64,000 nt of DNA from Bradyrhizobium liaoningense (lineage in GTDB: Bacteria; Pseudomonadota; Alphaproteobacteria; Rhizobiales; Xanthobacteraceae), in assembly GCF_018130955.1 (NCBI RefSeq), contig NZ_JAFCJM010000002.1, forward strand, positions 62,001 to 126,000, written 5' to 3'. The position numbers and the translations under genes are program-made. The notes beneath the pieces are model-generated. The model was not told the origin of the DNA. It searched no databases and saw only the letters and a list, made by a program, of their open reading frames with translations. Shown here piece after piece: positions 32,817-43,617 of the stretch; position 1 is the first letter of the stretch, and every line of letters begins with the position of its first letter.

Positions 32817-33775
32817 CCGGCGGCCAACTGCCGGTCGAGGTCGTGCAGCACCTGGTAGCAGGGCAGCACTTGCGCGACGCTCGAGTTCGGCTCGCGCCCT
32901 TCGCGGATCGCGGCGAAGAATTCGCGGTCCTGCAGCTCGATTCCGTTCATGGAGACGTCGACCTTGGAGACGTCGATCTTCTCTTCCTTGCCGTTCACGA
33001 GGTCGTCGTAGCGGGCAATGTAGGTGCCGGTATCGCCGATGTAGCGGAAGAAGGTGCCGAGCGGTCCGTCATTGTTGAAGGACAGGCTGAGCGTGCAGAT
33101 CGCGCCGTTGGCCGCCTTGAGCTGGATCGACATGTCCATGGCGATGCCGAGCGCGGGATGGATCGGCCCCTGCACGGCATTGGCCTTCACGATCGGCGAG
33201 CGCGCCTGGTAGGCAAACAGGTCGACGGTGTGGGCGGCGTGGTGCCAGAGCAGATGGTCGGTCCAGCTCCGCGGCTGTCCCAGCGCGTTCATGTTGGTGC
33301 GGCGGAAGAAGTAGGTCTGCACGTCCATCTGCTGGATGTTGAACTCGCCCGCCTCGATCTTCTTGCGTACCCATTGATGGCTCGGGTTGAAGCGGCGGGT
33401 GTGGCCGGCCATCGCGACCAGCCCGGTCTTCTTCTGCAGGTCCACGACCGCTTGCGCATCGGCCAACGAATCCGCGAGCGGGATCTCGACCTGCACGTGC
33501 TTGCCGGCCTTCAGGCAGTCGATCGCCTGCGCCGCATGCATCTGGGTCGGCGTGCAGAGGATGACGGCATCGACCTCCTTCAGCGCCAGGCTGTCGGCGA
33601 GCTCGGTCGAGACGTGCTTGATGCCGTATTTGTCGGCGATTTCCTTGGTCGGCTCGAGCCTGCGGCCGACCAGAGACACCACCTCGACGCCATCGATGTT
33701 CTTGATGCCGTCGAGGTGCTTGATGCCGAACGCACCGGCGCCGGCCAGCGCCACCTTGATCGTCTTGTTGGCCAT
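32813..33775 (-). CDS. ligC: 4-carboxy-2-hydroxymuconate-6-semialdehyde dehydrogenase (Gfo/Idh/MocA)
   Basis: This 320-residue protein has an N-terminal NAD(P) fold (KVALAGAGAFGIKHLDGIK), then ILCTPTQMHAAQAIDCLKAGKHVQVEIPLA, in which EIPLA replaces the usual EKPLA. The downstream segment WHHAAHTVDLFAYQ is also present. These are LigC features. It oxidises the ring-opening product (as its hemiacetal) to 2-pyrone-4,6-dicarboxylate. It lies 1 base after the second ligB-type gene in an operon with ligA and ligI. Confidence 0.9.
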   Translation of the reverse strand: MANKTIKVALAGAGAFGIKHLDGIKNIDGVEVVSLVGRRLEPTKEIADKYGIKHVSTELADSLALKEVDAVILCTPTQMHAAQAIDCLKAGKHVQVEIPLADSLADAQAVVDLQKKTGLVAMAGHTRRFNPSHQWVRKKIEAGEFNIQQMDVQTYFFRRTNMNALGQPRSWTDHLLWHHAAHTVDLFAYQARSPIVKANAVQGPIHPALGIAMDMSIQLKAANGAICTLSLSFNNDGPLGTFFRYIGDTGTYIARYDDLVNGKEEKIDVSKVDVSMNGIELQDREFFAAIREGREPNSSVAQVLPCYQVLHDLDRQLAAG

Positions 33776-33776
33776 G

Positions 33777-35008
<1,232 letters not shown>

Positions 35009-35024
35009 CGGATGATCTCCTCTT

Positions 35025-35960
35025 TCAGGATTCGTCTGGCCAATACAGCCGCATCGGATTGTCGACCAGGAGCTTCTGCTGCAGCTCGGGCGTGACGGCG
35101 ATATGCGGGATGAAATCGACCAGAAGGCCGTCGTCCGGCATATGGCCCTTCAGATTGGGATGCGGCCAATCGGTACCCCAGAGCACGCGGTCGGGGAAGG
35201 TCTCGACGACACGGCGGGCGAACGGGATGACGTCTTTATAAGGATTCTGCTCGCCGTTGAGGGCGGGCGGACCTGCGACCGACAGCCGCTCCGGGCAGCT
35301 CACCTTCGACCACACGTTGGAATGTTCCCGCATGAACTTCAGGAACAGCTCGAATTCGGGACCGTCGATCGGCTTGGACACGTCGGGCCGTCCCATGTGG
35401 TCCACGACTACCGTCGTCGGCAGGGTCGTGAAGAAGTCCCAGAGCTCGGGCAGGTCCACGGCCTCGAAATAGATCACGACATGCCAGCCGAGCTTGCCGA
35501 TCCGCGCGGCGATCTCGTTCAGCTCGTCCTTCGGCGTGAAGTCGACGAGGCGCTTGACGAAGTTGAAGCGGACTCCGCGGACGCCGGCCGCATGCATGGC
35601 CTGGAGCTCGGCATCGGTGACGTTGCGCTTGACCGTCGCAACCCCGCGCGCCTTGCCGCCGGAATGCACGAGCGCATCCACCATGGCGCGGTTGTCGGCG
35701 CCGTGGCAGGTCGCCTGCACGACGACGTTGCGGGCAAAGCCGAGATGATCGCGCAGTGCGTAGAGCTGCTGCCGCGAGGCATCGCAAGGCGTATATTTGC
35801 GCTCGGGCGCGTAGGGGTATTCGTCGCCGGGACCGAACACGTGGCAGTGCGCATCGACCGCGCCTGCCGGCACCTTGAAGCGTGGCTTCGAGGGCCCGGT
35901 GTACCAGTCCAGCCAACCCGGGGTTTTCTCGAACGGCCCGGTCACAGGTTTCGACATCAA
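35025..35960 (-). CDS. ligI: 2-pyrone-4,6-dicarboxylate lactonase
   Basis: This 311-residue amidohydrolase has AVDAHCHVFGPGDEYPYAPE near the N-terminus (metal or substrate histidines), then a TIM-barrel with VVQATCHGADNRAM, VVVDHMGRPD and VLWGTDWPHPN. This is the LigI pattern. It hydrolyses the pyrone from LigC to 4-oxalomesaconate. The gene opens the group ligI-ligA-ligB-ligC, with 16 bases before ligA. Confidence 0.92.
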   Translation of the reverse strand: MMSKPVTGPFEKTPGWLDWYTGPSKPRFKVPAGAVDAHCHVFGPGDEYPYAPERKYTPCDASRQQLYALRDHLGFARNVVVQATCHGADNRAMVDALVHSGGKARGVATVKRNVTDAELQAMHAAGVRGVRFNFVKRLVDFTPKDELNEIAARIGKLGWHVVIYFEAVDLPELWDFFTTLPTTVVVDHMGRPDVSKPIDGPEFELFLKFMREHSNVWSKVSCPERLSVAGPPALNGEQNPYKDVIPFARRVVETFPDRVLWGTDWPHPNLKGHMPDDGLLVDFIPHIAVTPELQQKLLVDNPMRLYWPDES

Positions 35961-35997
35961 CGCTCCCTTCTCGTGTTTCGTTCAGCCCAAAGCTGGC

Positions 35998-36687
35998 TCA
36001 CGCCGGCTCCATGCCCTGGCGTCGCTTGGGCGCATCCGCCTCGGCTGACGCCAGATAGTTGATCAGATCGCGCGCGCCGGCTTCATTCGCGGCCTTCGCA
36101 CAGACCGCGCACGCAAACAGCGTCACGGATTGAACCTCGGCGGGCAGGGGACCTGCGATCTCGATTCCCGGCACGTCCAAAAACTCGCTCAATTGCTGAA
36201 AACCGAGCTCGGCCTCGCCGCGCGCCACCAGCGTGCCGACGGGGATGCCGGGCGGCGCCTTCACCAGCCGCTCCGCAATCGCCTGGTCGATGTTCCACTT
36301 CTTCAGCAGATTGAGGAGGTGGTTGCCGCTCGGCCCGGTCGAGTAGCCGATCGAGCGCGCCGCCAGCACCGCGGTCTTGAGCGAGGCTTCGCTCGAGAGG
36401 TCTGGACGCTCGGCCTTCGCGCGGATCGCAACCGCCATGGCGGATCTGGCGAAACCGACGCGGCTGCCCGCCTTGAGGAAGCCATCGGCCTCGAGCTGCT
36501 TCATTGCGTCGTCGGCGAGCACCACGACATCGAAGGCCTCGCCGGCGCGCACGCGCTTGGCCGCATCGACGCCGCCGACGGATTCGATCGCAACCGAATG
36601 TCCCGTCTTCTTCTCATAGGCGCCGGTCAGCTCCGCCAGGATCTGGCGTGTCGCCATCGACGAAATGCCGGTTACGCGTGTGGCCAT
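35998..36687 (-). CDS. ModA-like binding-fold protein without signal peptide
   Basis: This 229-residue protein has the molybdate-binding-protein fold pattern (GISSMATRQILAELTGAYEK, KTGHSVAIESVGGVDAAKRV, GEAFDVVVLADDAMKQLE, GIPVGTLVARGEAELGFQQL) but starts without any signal sequence, so it should be cytosolic. It lies between ligI and ligK, 9 bases from ligK, inside the catabolic operon. A transport role is unlikely there. It could bind a pathway intermediate or act as an isomerase at the 4-oxalomesaconate step, for which no recognised tautomerase gene is present. Confidence 0.75.
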   Translation of the reverse strand: MATRVTGISSMATRQILAELTGAYEKKTGHSVAIESVGGVDAAKRVRAGEAFDVVVLADDAMKQLEADGFLKAGSRVGFARSAMAVAIRAKAERPDLSSEASLKTAVLAARSIGYSTGPSGNHLLNLLKKWNIDQAIAERLVKAPPGIPVGTLVARGEAELGFQQLSEFLDVPGIEIAGPLPAEVQSVTLFACAVCAKAANEAGARDLINYLASAEADAPKRRQGMEPA

Positions 36688-36696
36688 TGTCAGCCC

Positions 36697-37392
36697 TCAG
36701 TCGATATATTTCAGTCCGGCTTTCGCCAGCGGCTCGCGCATCTTGTACATATCGAGCCCAAGCACGCCGCTCGCTAGTTTTTCGCGCTTGTCGGCCTCGT
36801 TGTTCTCGCGCGCCTCGGCCGCATCCGCAGCCTGCTGGGCGACGGCGGCGGGAACCACGACGATGCCGTCCATGTCGGCAACGATCACGTCGCCAGGATT
36901 GACGCGGGCGCCGGCGCAGATCACCGGGATGTTCACCGAGCCGAGCGTCGCCTTCACAGTGCCGCGTGCGCTGATCGCGCGCGAAAACACCGGGAATTTC
37001 ATCTCGGTCAGATCCATGACGTCACGGACGCCGCCGTCGATGATCAGGCCCTTTGCGCCGCGGGCACGGAAGGAGGTCGCCAGCAGATCGCCGAAGAAGC
37101 CGTCGGTGTTCTCGACCGTGCAGGCCGCGACCACGACGTCGCCGGGCTGGATCTGCTCGGCGGCGACATGCAGCATCCAGTTGTCGCCGGGCTGCAGCAG
37201 CACGGTGACGGCGGTGCCGCAGATCTGCGCGCCCGGATAGATCGGCCGCATATAGGGCTGCATCAGCCCGACACGGCCCATCGCCTCGTGGATGGTCGCT
37301 ACGCCGAAACGCGAGAGCTTGTCGACGGCGGCCTTGTCGGCCCGCGCGATGTTGCGCCGGACAATTCCGAGATCATTCATCTGAGCGCTCAT
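36697..37392 (-). CDS. ligK: 4-carboxy-4-hydroxy-2-oxoadipate aldolase
   Basis: This 231-residue RraA-like class II aldolase has [21 protein letters not shown] at the start, [20 protein letters not shown], and the metal/substrate loop [14 protein letters not shown]. The C-terminal [19 protein letters not shown] segment is typical of the LigK/GalC/ProA aldolase group. It splits the last intermediate into pyruvate and oxaloacetate, and usually also decarboxylates oxaloacetate. It follows ligJ after 14 bases. Confidence 0.9.
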   Translation of the reverse strand: MSAQMNDLGIVRRNIARADKAAVDKLSRFGVATIHEAMGRVGLMQPYMRPIYPGAQICGTAVTVLLQPGDNWMLHVAAEQIQPGDVVVAACTVENTDGFFGDLLATSFRARGAKGLIIDGGVRDVMDLTEMKFPVFSRAISARGTVKATLGSVNIPVICAGARVNPGDVIVADMDGIVVVPAAVAQQAADAAEARENNEADKREKLASGVLGLDMYKMREPLAKAGLKYID

Positions 37393-37406
37393 CTTACCTT
37401 CCCTCG

Positions 37407-38435
37407 TTACTTTCCGTTGGCCTTCAGCGCGGCATCGAGGCGCGGGAACACGCGCCGGGCGTTGCCTTCATAGATCTTGTAGCGATCCTCTGCGGAGAGC
37501 GTCGTGGCGCCTTCGATGTAGCGCTTGGTGTCGTCGTAGTAGAAGCCGGTCTCCGGATCGATGCCGCGCACCGCGCCGATCATTTCGCTCGCGAACAGCA
37601 CGTTCTCGACCGGGATCACCTTGGTGAGCAGGTCGATGCCGGGCTGGTGATAGACGCAGGTGTCGAAGAAGATGTTGTTGAGGAGGTGATCCTTCAGCAG
37701 CGGCTTCTTCATCTCCTGCGCCAGCCCGCGGAAGCGGCCCCAATGATAGGGCACCGCGCCGCCGCCATGCGGAATCAGGAAGCGCAGCGTCGGAAAATCC
37801 TTGAACAGGTCCGAGGTCAGGCACTGCATGAACGCAGTGGTATCGGCGTTGAGATAGTGCGAGCCTGTGGTGTGGAAGCAGGCGTTGCAGCTCGTCGAGA
37901 CGTGGATCATCGCGGGGATGTCGAGCTCGACCATCTTTTCATAGATCGGATACCAGTGCCGGTCCGACAGCGGCGGCGAGGTCCAGTGTCCACCGGAGGG
38001 GTCCGGATTGAGGTTGATGCCGACGAACCCATAGTCCTTGATGCACTTCTCGAGCTCGGGAATGCAGGTTTTTGGATCGACGCCGGGCGACTGCGGCAGC
38101 ATGGCTGCGCCGATGAAATTGTCGGGGAAGAGTTTTGAGACGCGGAAACACAGCTCGTTGCAGATCGCGGCCCAGGTCGAGGATACCTCGAAGTCGCCGA
38201 TATGGTGCGCCATGAAGCTCGCGCGCGGCGAGAAGATGGTGAGGTCGCTGCCGCGCTCCTTCATCAGCTTGAGCTGGTTGTTGATGATGGAGTCGCGCAG
38301 CTCGTCGTCAGAGATCTTCAGCTCGCTCGGCTTCGGCTTGGCCGAGGGGTCCTTGATGCCGGCGATCTGGCGGTTGCGCCACTCTTCGAGGGCCTTGGGT
38401 GCGGTCGTGTAATGGCCGTGGACGTCGATGATCAC
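37407..38435 (-). CDS. ligJ: 4-oxalomesaconate hydratase (amidohydrolase family)
   Basis: This 342-residue protein starts with the metal motif [20 protein letters not shown] and continues with [42 protein letters not shown], and [20 protein letters not shown]. These are LigJ features. It hydrates 4-oxalomesaconate to 4-carboxy-4-hydroxy-2-oxoadipate. It is the first gene of the leftward lig operon and lies 108 bases from the TetR gene. Confidence 0.9.
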   Translation of the reverse strand: MIIDVHGHYTTAPKALEEWRNRQIAGIKDPSAKPKPSELKISDDELRDSIINNQLKLMKERGSDLTIFSPRASFMAHHIGDFEVSSTWAAICNELCFRVSKLFPDNFIGAAMLPQSPGVDPKTCIPELEKCIKDYGFVGINLNPDPSGGHWTSPPLSDRHWYPIYEKMVELDIPAMIHVSTSCNACFHTTGSHYLNADTTAFMQCLTSDLFKDFPTLRFLIPHGGGAVPYHWGRFRGLAQEMKKPLLKDHLLNNIFFDTCVYHQPGIDLLTKVIPVENVLFASEMIGAVRGIDPETGFYYDDTKRYIEGATTLSAEDRYKIYEGNARRVFPRLDAALKANGK

Positions 38436-38543
38436 GTGACCTCTCCTTCAGCAGCAGCGGCGGACCGGATGCTTGCCAAGCAATCGCGCCTGTTCATTGT
38501 TGTCTTCCCGGCTCAAGAACGTATGGACCTCTGCCGACCTCGA

Positions 38544-39278
38544 TCAGCGCGGCGCGGGCCCGGCATCGGCCGGCGCCTTGGTTGCCGGCGCAGACCGTGG
38601 TCGCGTCGCCGCGGGTCGGTCGAGTGCGGGCGCCTGCAGCGAGGCCACGGTGGACTGCACCAATTGCTCGATCGCGTCCTCCGCGTCCGCGCCATTGGCT
38701 TCGCCGCGCGACAGGCGCGACACACGATCGGGCGTCACCAGCGTGTAGTAGAGCGCGCCGAGCAGGAAATGGCTGCGCCACACGATCTCGGTACGCGGGA
38801 TGTTCGGCAGGCACGCGCAGATCGCGTCGATCAAGGCGTGGCTGGTGTCGTCAAAGGTCTGGGCGATGATGCGGCGGGCGACGTCGTTGCTTTCGGCCGA
38901 CATGATTGCGCGCAGCCGCGTGAACCGCGCGCCGCCGCCGGCAAGGTCGCTGCCGGACGAAAAGGCGGGCAGCACATAGGCGCGGACGATCGCCTCGAGC
39001 CGGTCCTGGGGATCGCGGATGCGGCTCGCCGCTGCCAGCAGTTCGGACCGGCGCTGGTTCATCGGGCCGCAATGGCGCTGGTAGATTTCCAGCAGCAGCC
39101 CGTCCTTGGTGGCAAAATGATAGGTGACGCTGCCCGGATTGGCGCCGGCAGCCTGGGCGACGTCGCGCACCGAGACGGCGTTGAAGCCATTGACGGAAAA
39201 CAGCTCCTCCGCGGCAGCCAGAATGGCCTCCCGCATGTTGGGTTTGCGCGTTTCCGTCCTGGTGGGCTTCTGTACCAT
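38544..39278 (-). CDS. TetR/AcrR-family repressor
   Basis: This 244-residue protein has a TetR helix-turn-helix (MREAILAAAEELFSVNGFNA, VSVRDVAQAAGANPGSVTYH, FATKDGLL) and a C-terminal ligand and dimer part. A proline/alanine-rich tail of about 30 residues follows. It lies upstream of ligJ on the same strand and may repress the lig operon. A palindrome five bases before its start codon suggests autoregulation. The start at ATG 39278 is chosen because it follows the operator and precedes the HTH by 15 residues. Confidence 0.87.
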   Translation of the reverse strand: MVQKPTRTETRKPNMREAILAAAEELFSVNGFNAVSVRDVAQAAGANPGSVTYHFATKDGLLLEIYQRHCGPMNQRRSELLAAASRIRDPQDRLEAIVRAYVLPAFSSGSDLAGGGARFTRLRAIMSAESNDVARRIIAQTFDDTSHALIDAICACLPNIPRTEIVWRSHFLLGALYYTLVTPDRVSRLSRGEANGADAEDAIEQLVQSTVASLQAPALDRPAATRPRSAPATKAPADAGPAPR

Positions 39279-39283
39279 GTTCG

Positions 39284-39299
39284 TTGTACTATTGTACAA
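39284..39299. promoter_or_regulatory. Palindromic operator candidate for the TetR protein
   Basis: TTGTAC (39284-39289) and GTACAA (39294-39299) are perfect inverted arms around TATT. The site lies immediately upstream of the TetR start codon, where binding would block transcription or initiation. Confidence 0.6.
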
Positions 39300-39434
39300 A
39301 TAAGTCGGACAAGTCAACAAGACCTGTGGGCAGGGCTGGGGGCGCGGCAATGCAAGGCAGGCCTGTGCCTCCGGCCCATGTCCCGGCAAAAGTTCAGGAA
39401 TTTTGGCTTGGCGAAAGGCCCGCCGCGTCCAGGC

Positions 39435-40070
39435 CTAGGCGATCCCGTGTTGGACGAGAGCCTGCCTGAGCGCCTCCGCCGTCGTGTGGTGATGCGCGAA
39501 CAGGCCCGCTTCGCGCGCGCCGGCGACATTCGCCGGATGGTCGTCGACAAACAGGACGTCGGCCGGTGGGACCTGCAATGCCTGGAGGCAGAGGCGATAG
39601 CAATCGGGGTCGGGCTTCGCGACCTTGAACTGGGCGGCTGCAAAGATCTTCCAGCCGAATAGCGGGCGCAACTCCGGGAACAGAACGTCGATATGATTGG
39701 CGACCAGTGTGATGTTGTTGGTCAGGACGGCAACGTCGACCGATCTCTTGAGATCGCCGACGATCTCCAGGATCGCCGTATCGGGAGTCATGGAATGACG
39801 CCGGGCCTGTAGCCACTCCTGAAGCGTCAGTGGATAGCCGAGAAGCTCGCAAAAGCCGCGCAGATAGTCGGCGTCATCGAGCGCACCACGGTCGCCCAGG
39901 AATTCGAACCCGCTTCCCCAGATCGCCTCGTACACGCGGTCCGTTGTTGTACCTGCGAGCCGCGCGAGATACGCCGCCCGTGCCATTCGGTCGTAGAGGC
40001 AGAGCACGTTATCCATGTCGAACAAGACGAGCTTGATCTGCCCGGCCGCTGCAACGCGCTCGCTCGTCAT
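39435..40070 (-). CDS. HAD-family hydrolase
   Basis: This 211-residue protein has the four HAD motifs: LVLFDMDNVLC (nucleophile aspartates), VAVLTNNITL (motif II threonine), the lysine of FKVAKPDPDCY, and VLFVDDHPANV (motif IV). Subfamily IA layout with a helical cap (LARLAGTTTDRVYEAIWGSG) suggests a small-molecule phosphatase. It follows pxpA by 6 bases and is probably co-transcribed with the oxoprolinase genes. A link to 5-oxoproline metabolism is only inferred from position. Confidence 0.85.
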   Translation of the reverse strand: MTSERVAAAGQIKLVLFDMDNVLCLYDRMARAAYLARLAGTTTDRVYEAIWGSGFEFLGDRGALDDADYLRGFCELLGYPLTLQEWLQARRHSMTPDTAILEIVGDLKRSVDVAVLTNNITLVANHIDVLFPELRPLFGWKIFAAAQFKVAKPDPDCYRLCLQALQVPPADVLFVDDHPANVAGAREAGLFAHHHTTAEALRQALVQHGIA

Positions 40071-40076
40071 CGGTGC

Positions 40077-40847
40077 TCAGGCAGCGCGCTTGAACGGCGC
40101 GACCTGGATGCCGCTCGCCTTTAGCGCGTCGCGCAAGTTGCGCGCGATCTCGACGGCGCCGGGCGTATCGCCGTGGATGCAGACCGTGTCGGTGCGCATC
40201 TTGATGACCTTGCCGGTCACCGAGACCACGGCGCCGTCCTGCACCATGCGCACCACGCGGTCGGCGATGGCCTTGGCGTCGTGCAAGACGGCGCCGGGCT
40301 TCTTGCGCGAGACCAGATTGCCGTCGTCCTCATAGGCGCGGTCGGCAAAGACCTCGTGCACCATCGGCAGATTGGCGTCCTCGCCGGCCTTCACCAGCTT
40401 TGAGTTGGCGAGCACCACGAAGATCAGGCTGGGGTCGACCGCCCTGATGCCGGCGGCGATCGCTTTCGCCGTCATGTCGTCCTCGCAGGCGACGTTGGAC
40501 AGCGCGCCATGCGCCTTCACATGCGTGACCTTGTGGCCGGCCGCGGTCGCGATCGCCTGCAGTGCGCCGATCTGATAGGCGACGAGGTTCTCGATCTCCG
40601 AGGCTTTCAGGCCCACGATCGGGTGACGGCCAAACCCGTGCAGGTCGCGATAGCCGGGGTGGGCGCCGATCGCGACGCCGCGCGCCTTCGCGAGCTCCAC
40701 CGTCCGGCGCATGATGTCGGGGTCGCCGGCATGAAAACCGCAGGCGACGTTGACCGACGTCGCCAGCTCCAGCATCGCCTCGTCATTGCCCATCTGCCAG
40801 GCGCCAAATCCTTCGCCGAGGTCGCAATTGAGGTCGATCGTCTTCAT
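40077..40847 (-). CDS. pxpA: 5-oxoprolinase subunit A (LamB/YcsF family)
   Basis: This 256-residue protein shows the family pattern: [74 protein letters not shown] and [16 protein letters not shown]. PxpA with PxpB and PxpC converts 5-oxoproline to glutamate using ATP. The three genes are in the order B-C-A here. The length is normal. Confidence 0.93.
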   Translation of the reverse strand: MKTIDLNCDLGEGFGAWQMGNDEAMLELATSVNVACGFHAGDPDIMRRTVELAKARGVAIGAHPGYRDLHGFGRHPIVGLKASEIENLVAYQIGALQAIATAAGHKVTHVKAHGALSNVACEDDMTAKAIAAGIRAVDPSLIFVVLANSKLVKAGEDANLPMVHEVFADRAYEDDGNLVSRKKPGAVLHDAKAIADRVVRMVQDGAVVSVTGKVIKMRTDTVCIHGDTPGAVEIARNLRDALKASGIQVAPFKRAA

Positions 40848-40880
40848 GGTGCTGTCCTCTGGTCGTTGGGCCGGGATAAC

Positions 40881-41918
40881 CTAAGGCTCCGCGTGGCCGT
40901 GCCATGTCGCGGCGTCGACGGCGTTGACTGCATGTCCCGCGACATTAGCATCCTGCAGGGCTTCGATGTTGAGCTCGACGGTGTCGCTCGATCGCACCCG
41001 GTCCGGCAGGCCCTGCAACAGCTTTGCAAATTTCCGCGCCTCGTCCTGCGCTTCGGCCATGCTGATGGCCTTGAAGCGGAAGGACGTCCCGGCCGAGGTC
41101 TGCGCGAAGCGGCCGAGATCGGACGTGATGACGGTCGCGATCTTCGGATAGCCGCCGGACGTGCCGCGATCCATCATCAGCACGATCGGGGCGCCATTGC
41201 CGGGCACCTGGATGCTGCCGTTCACGGTGCCGTCGGAAACGATGTTGTGGCCGTGCAGATGCTTGATGGCGGGGCCTTCGAGCCGGTAGCCCATCCGATC
41301 CGACGTCGCCGAGATCTTCCAGTCGCTGTTGAGGAACAGCGCCTTGTTGACGTCGTCGAACTCGTCGTCCTGCGGGCCCAGCACGACGCGGATCGGCCCG
41401 CTCACGGCCTTCGGCAGTTCGATACGCCGCTCCGGCGCGCCGCTCGCGGCGTCGACGGAAAATTCGTCGCCGGCCTGGAGCGGGCGCGGGTAGGGGCTGC
41501 CGAGGCCTGCGCGGGCGTTCACCGCGAGGCTGCCGAACACGGCCTCGCCCTTGATGGCGCCTTCGATCGCGAGATAGCTGAAGGCGCCGCCGCGCGCGAA
41601 GCCGAGCGTCAGGGTCTCGCCGTCCTTCAGCGTCACCGAGCTTTCGAGTGCGACCGGCCGTCCGGCCACGTCGGCGTTGCGCGGCGCGCCTGATATCGCG
41701 ACGCGCACGGCGCCGTCACGCGCGGTGAAGGAGGCGCCGAACGGGCCGATCTCGATGCCGGCGGCGAACAACTCGTTGCCGACGAGGCAATTGGCCGCCG
41801 CCAGCGCCAGCCGGTCCATCGCGCCGCTCGGCGTCAGCCCGTAACGCTGCGAGCCCGGCCGGCCGCCGTCCTGGACGGAGCTTGCGGGCCCGATACTGGC
41901 GACGATCAGCCGGCTCAT
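40881..41918 (-). CDS. pxpC: 5-oxoprolinase subunit C (biotin-dependent carboxylase-like)
   Basis: This 345-residue protein begins IVASIGPASSVQDGGRPGSQ followed by RYGLTPSGAMDRLALAAANC, the usual N-terminus of PxpC/KipA-type carboxyltransferase-like proteins. Other marks are MDRGTSGGYPKIATVITSDL and GDEFSVDAASGA. It overlaps pxpB as ATGA, showing coupling. Confidence 0.92.
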   Translation of the reverse strand: MSRLIVASIGPASSVQDGGRPGSQRYGLTPSGAMDRLALAAANCLVGNELFAAGIEIGPFGASFTARDGAVRVAISGAPRNADVAGRPVALESSVTLKDGETLTLGFARGGAFSYLAIEGAIKGEAVFGSLAVNARAGLGSPYPRPLQAGDEFSVDAASGAPERRIELPKAVSGPIRVVLGPQDDEFDDVNKALFLNSDWKISATSDRMGYRLEGPAIKHLHGHNIVSDGTVNGSIQVPGNGAPIVLMMDRGTSGGYPKIATVITSDLGRFAQTSAGTSFRFKAISMAEAQDEARKFAKLLQGLPDRVRSSDTVELNIEALQDANVAGHAVNAVDAATWHGHAEP

Positions 41919-42646
41919 GAGACGACCTGCTCGGCGATGATCTCGCCGGCCTCGGCGGCGCGATCCTGCTCCGCAAAGGTCTTGTGGTCGACGGCGAAAA
42001 ACGTCACGCGATCACCGGGTTCGGTCAGGAAGATCGGATTCCGGTGGAGCTGATAGGTGCGCACCGCCGTGCGGCCCAGGAGGTGCCACCCGCTGGGGCC
42101 GGCGAGGCACTGGATGCCGGTCTGGATGCCGCCGATCGCGATCGTCCCGGCCGGCGTCAGGAGCCGTGGGTTCTGCCGGCGCGACATCTGGAGGGATTTG
42201 TGCAGACCACTGAGATAGGACCAGCCGGGGGTGAAGCCGATCATGGCCACCCGGTAGTCGCCGGCGACATGGCGGGCCACGATGTCGTCGGGCGTAGTGT
42301 TGAGCGCTTTCGCTACGTCCTCGAGATCGATGCCGTGCTCCCCGCCATAGGCCACGGGAACGCGCCAGCGCCGCGTTTTCGCGGTCGGCGGTGCCGGCTG
42401 GCTTGCGAGTTCGAGCAGCTTTTCGCCCAGCGCCTCGTAGCCGATCATGCCGGGATCGTAGTGCACGAGCAGGGAGCGATAGGTCGGAACGGACTCGGTG
42501 ACGCCGTCGATGGCGGCGTCCGTGAGCGCGCGGTCCAGTGCCAGAACCGACTGGTTGGCATCGTCGTCGATGCTGCGGCTGTACTCGACCGTGATGGCGC
42601 TGTCGCCACTCGGCAGAAGGCGGGGCGGTGAAAACGTTTCGGCCAT
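41915..42646 (-). CDS. pxpB: 5-oxoprolinase subunit B (KipI family)
   Basis: This 243-residue protein has LLPSGDSAITVEYSRSIDDD, VPTYRSLLVHYDPGMIGYEA, WRVPVAYGGEHGIDLEDVAK, and IGFTPGWSYLSGLHKSLQMS. These are standard PxpB/KipI segments. It is the first gene of the leftward oxoprolinase operon, divergent from the RraA-like gene. Confidence 0.92.
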   Translation of the reverse strand: MAETFSPPRLLPSGDSAITVEYSRSIDDDANQSVLALDRALTDAAIDGVTESVPTYRSLLVHYDPGMIGYEALGEKLLELASQPAPPTAKTRRWRVPVAYGGEHGIDLEDVAKALNTTPDDIVARHVAGDYRVAMIGFTPGWSYLSGLHKSLQMSRRQNPRLLTPAGTIAIGGIQTGIQCLAGPSGWHLLGRTAVRTYQLHRNPIFLTEPGDRVTFFAVDHKTFAEQDRAAEAGEIIAEQVVS

Positions 42647-42901
42647 GACCTGTCGAAATCGGCCTCTCGAAATCAGCGTCGCAGAGTTTCAGGGGCGAGT
42701 CCCTTGTTCCACGCGAACTCCCTTTGCTTCGCGTAAATGCGTTCGCAAGTCCAATAAATTAATCCAAGGCGGGACGATAAGGCCTTGTTATCGCGTCGCA
42801 TAACTGCCTTGCAGCACCTCAGTTTTGGCCCTTGACGGCAAGCGCGCGGCTCGCAAGATGCGCGCTCTCTCAACCGCCTATTCCGGAGCTTGTTGCCTGC
42901 C

Positions 42902-43600
42902 ATGTCGCTGTCCCCCGAAGCCCGTAAAACCCTGGCTGGCATCACCACCGCCACCATCACCACGGTCCTGCTCAAGAAAGGCCTGCGTAACGTCTGGATG
43001 CGCGGCGCGCGCCCGCTGAAGCCGGGGCTGCCGCGCCTGGTCGGGCCGGCCTTCACGCTGCGCTTCGTGCCGGCGCGCGAGGATCTGGCGACGCCGGAAT
43101 CCTGGTCGGCGCCGATCTCGACCCGGACCGCGATCGAGGCGATGCCCGAGGGCTGCATTGCTGTGGTCGATGCCATGGGCATCACCGACGCCGGCATTTT
43201 CGGCGACATTCTCTGCGCGCGCATGGTCAAGCGCGGCGTCACCGCGCTCGTCACCGACGGCGCCGTGCGCGACGTCGAGGGCGTGCTCGGCACCAACCTT
43301 CCGGTGTGGTGCGACGGCTATGCGGCGCCGCCGTCGGTCGCGGGCCTGACCTTCGTCGGCTGGGGCGAGCCGATTGGCTGCGGCGGCGTTGCGGTGTTTC
43401 CGAACGACATCGTGGTGGCGGACCAGGACGGCTGCGTGCTGATCCCGCAAGCGATGCTCGACCACGTGCTCGCCGAGGGCGTCGAGCAGGAGCGGATGGA
43501 AGGGTGGATCGTCAACGAGGTGAACAACGGCGCGGTGTTGCCGGGGCTCTATCCCATGAACGCCGAAACCAAGGCGCGCTACGCGGCAAGCAAGAAGTAA
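42902..43600 (+). CDS. RraA-like family protein
   Basis: This 232-residue protein has the RraA fold signatures ITTATITTVLLKKGLRNVWM, GCIAVVDAMGITDAGIFGDI and ALVTDGAVRDVEGVLG, where the GAVRD loop resembles the metal and substrate loop of the related aldolases. It may be an aldolase or demethylmenaquinone-methyltransferase-like protein rather than an RNase E regulator. It is followed by a cupin gene 17 bases on. Start ATG 42902 is preferred to an in-frame TTG upstream. Confidence 0.8.
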   Translation: MSLSPEARKTLAGITTATITTVLLKKGLRNVWMRGARPLKPGLPRLVGPAFTLRFVPAREDLATPESWSAPISTRTAIEAMPEGCIAVVDAMGITDAGIFGDILCARMVKRGVTALVTDGAVRDVEGVLGTNLPVWCDGYAAPPSVAGLTFVGWGEPIGCGGVAVFPNDIVVADQDGCVLIPQAMLDHVLAEGVEQERMEGWIVNEVNNGAVLPGLYPMNAETKARYAASKK

Positions 43601-43617
43601 CAGGAAGCGAGGACCCC

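Noticed and set aside
42890..43600. RraA as ribonuclease E inhibitor
   Set aside because: The fold is RraA-like, but the sequence fits the wider aldolase-type family and the cupin partner suggests metabolism.
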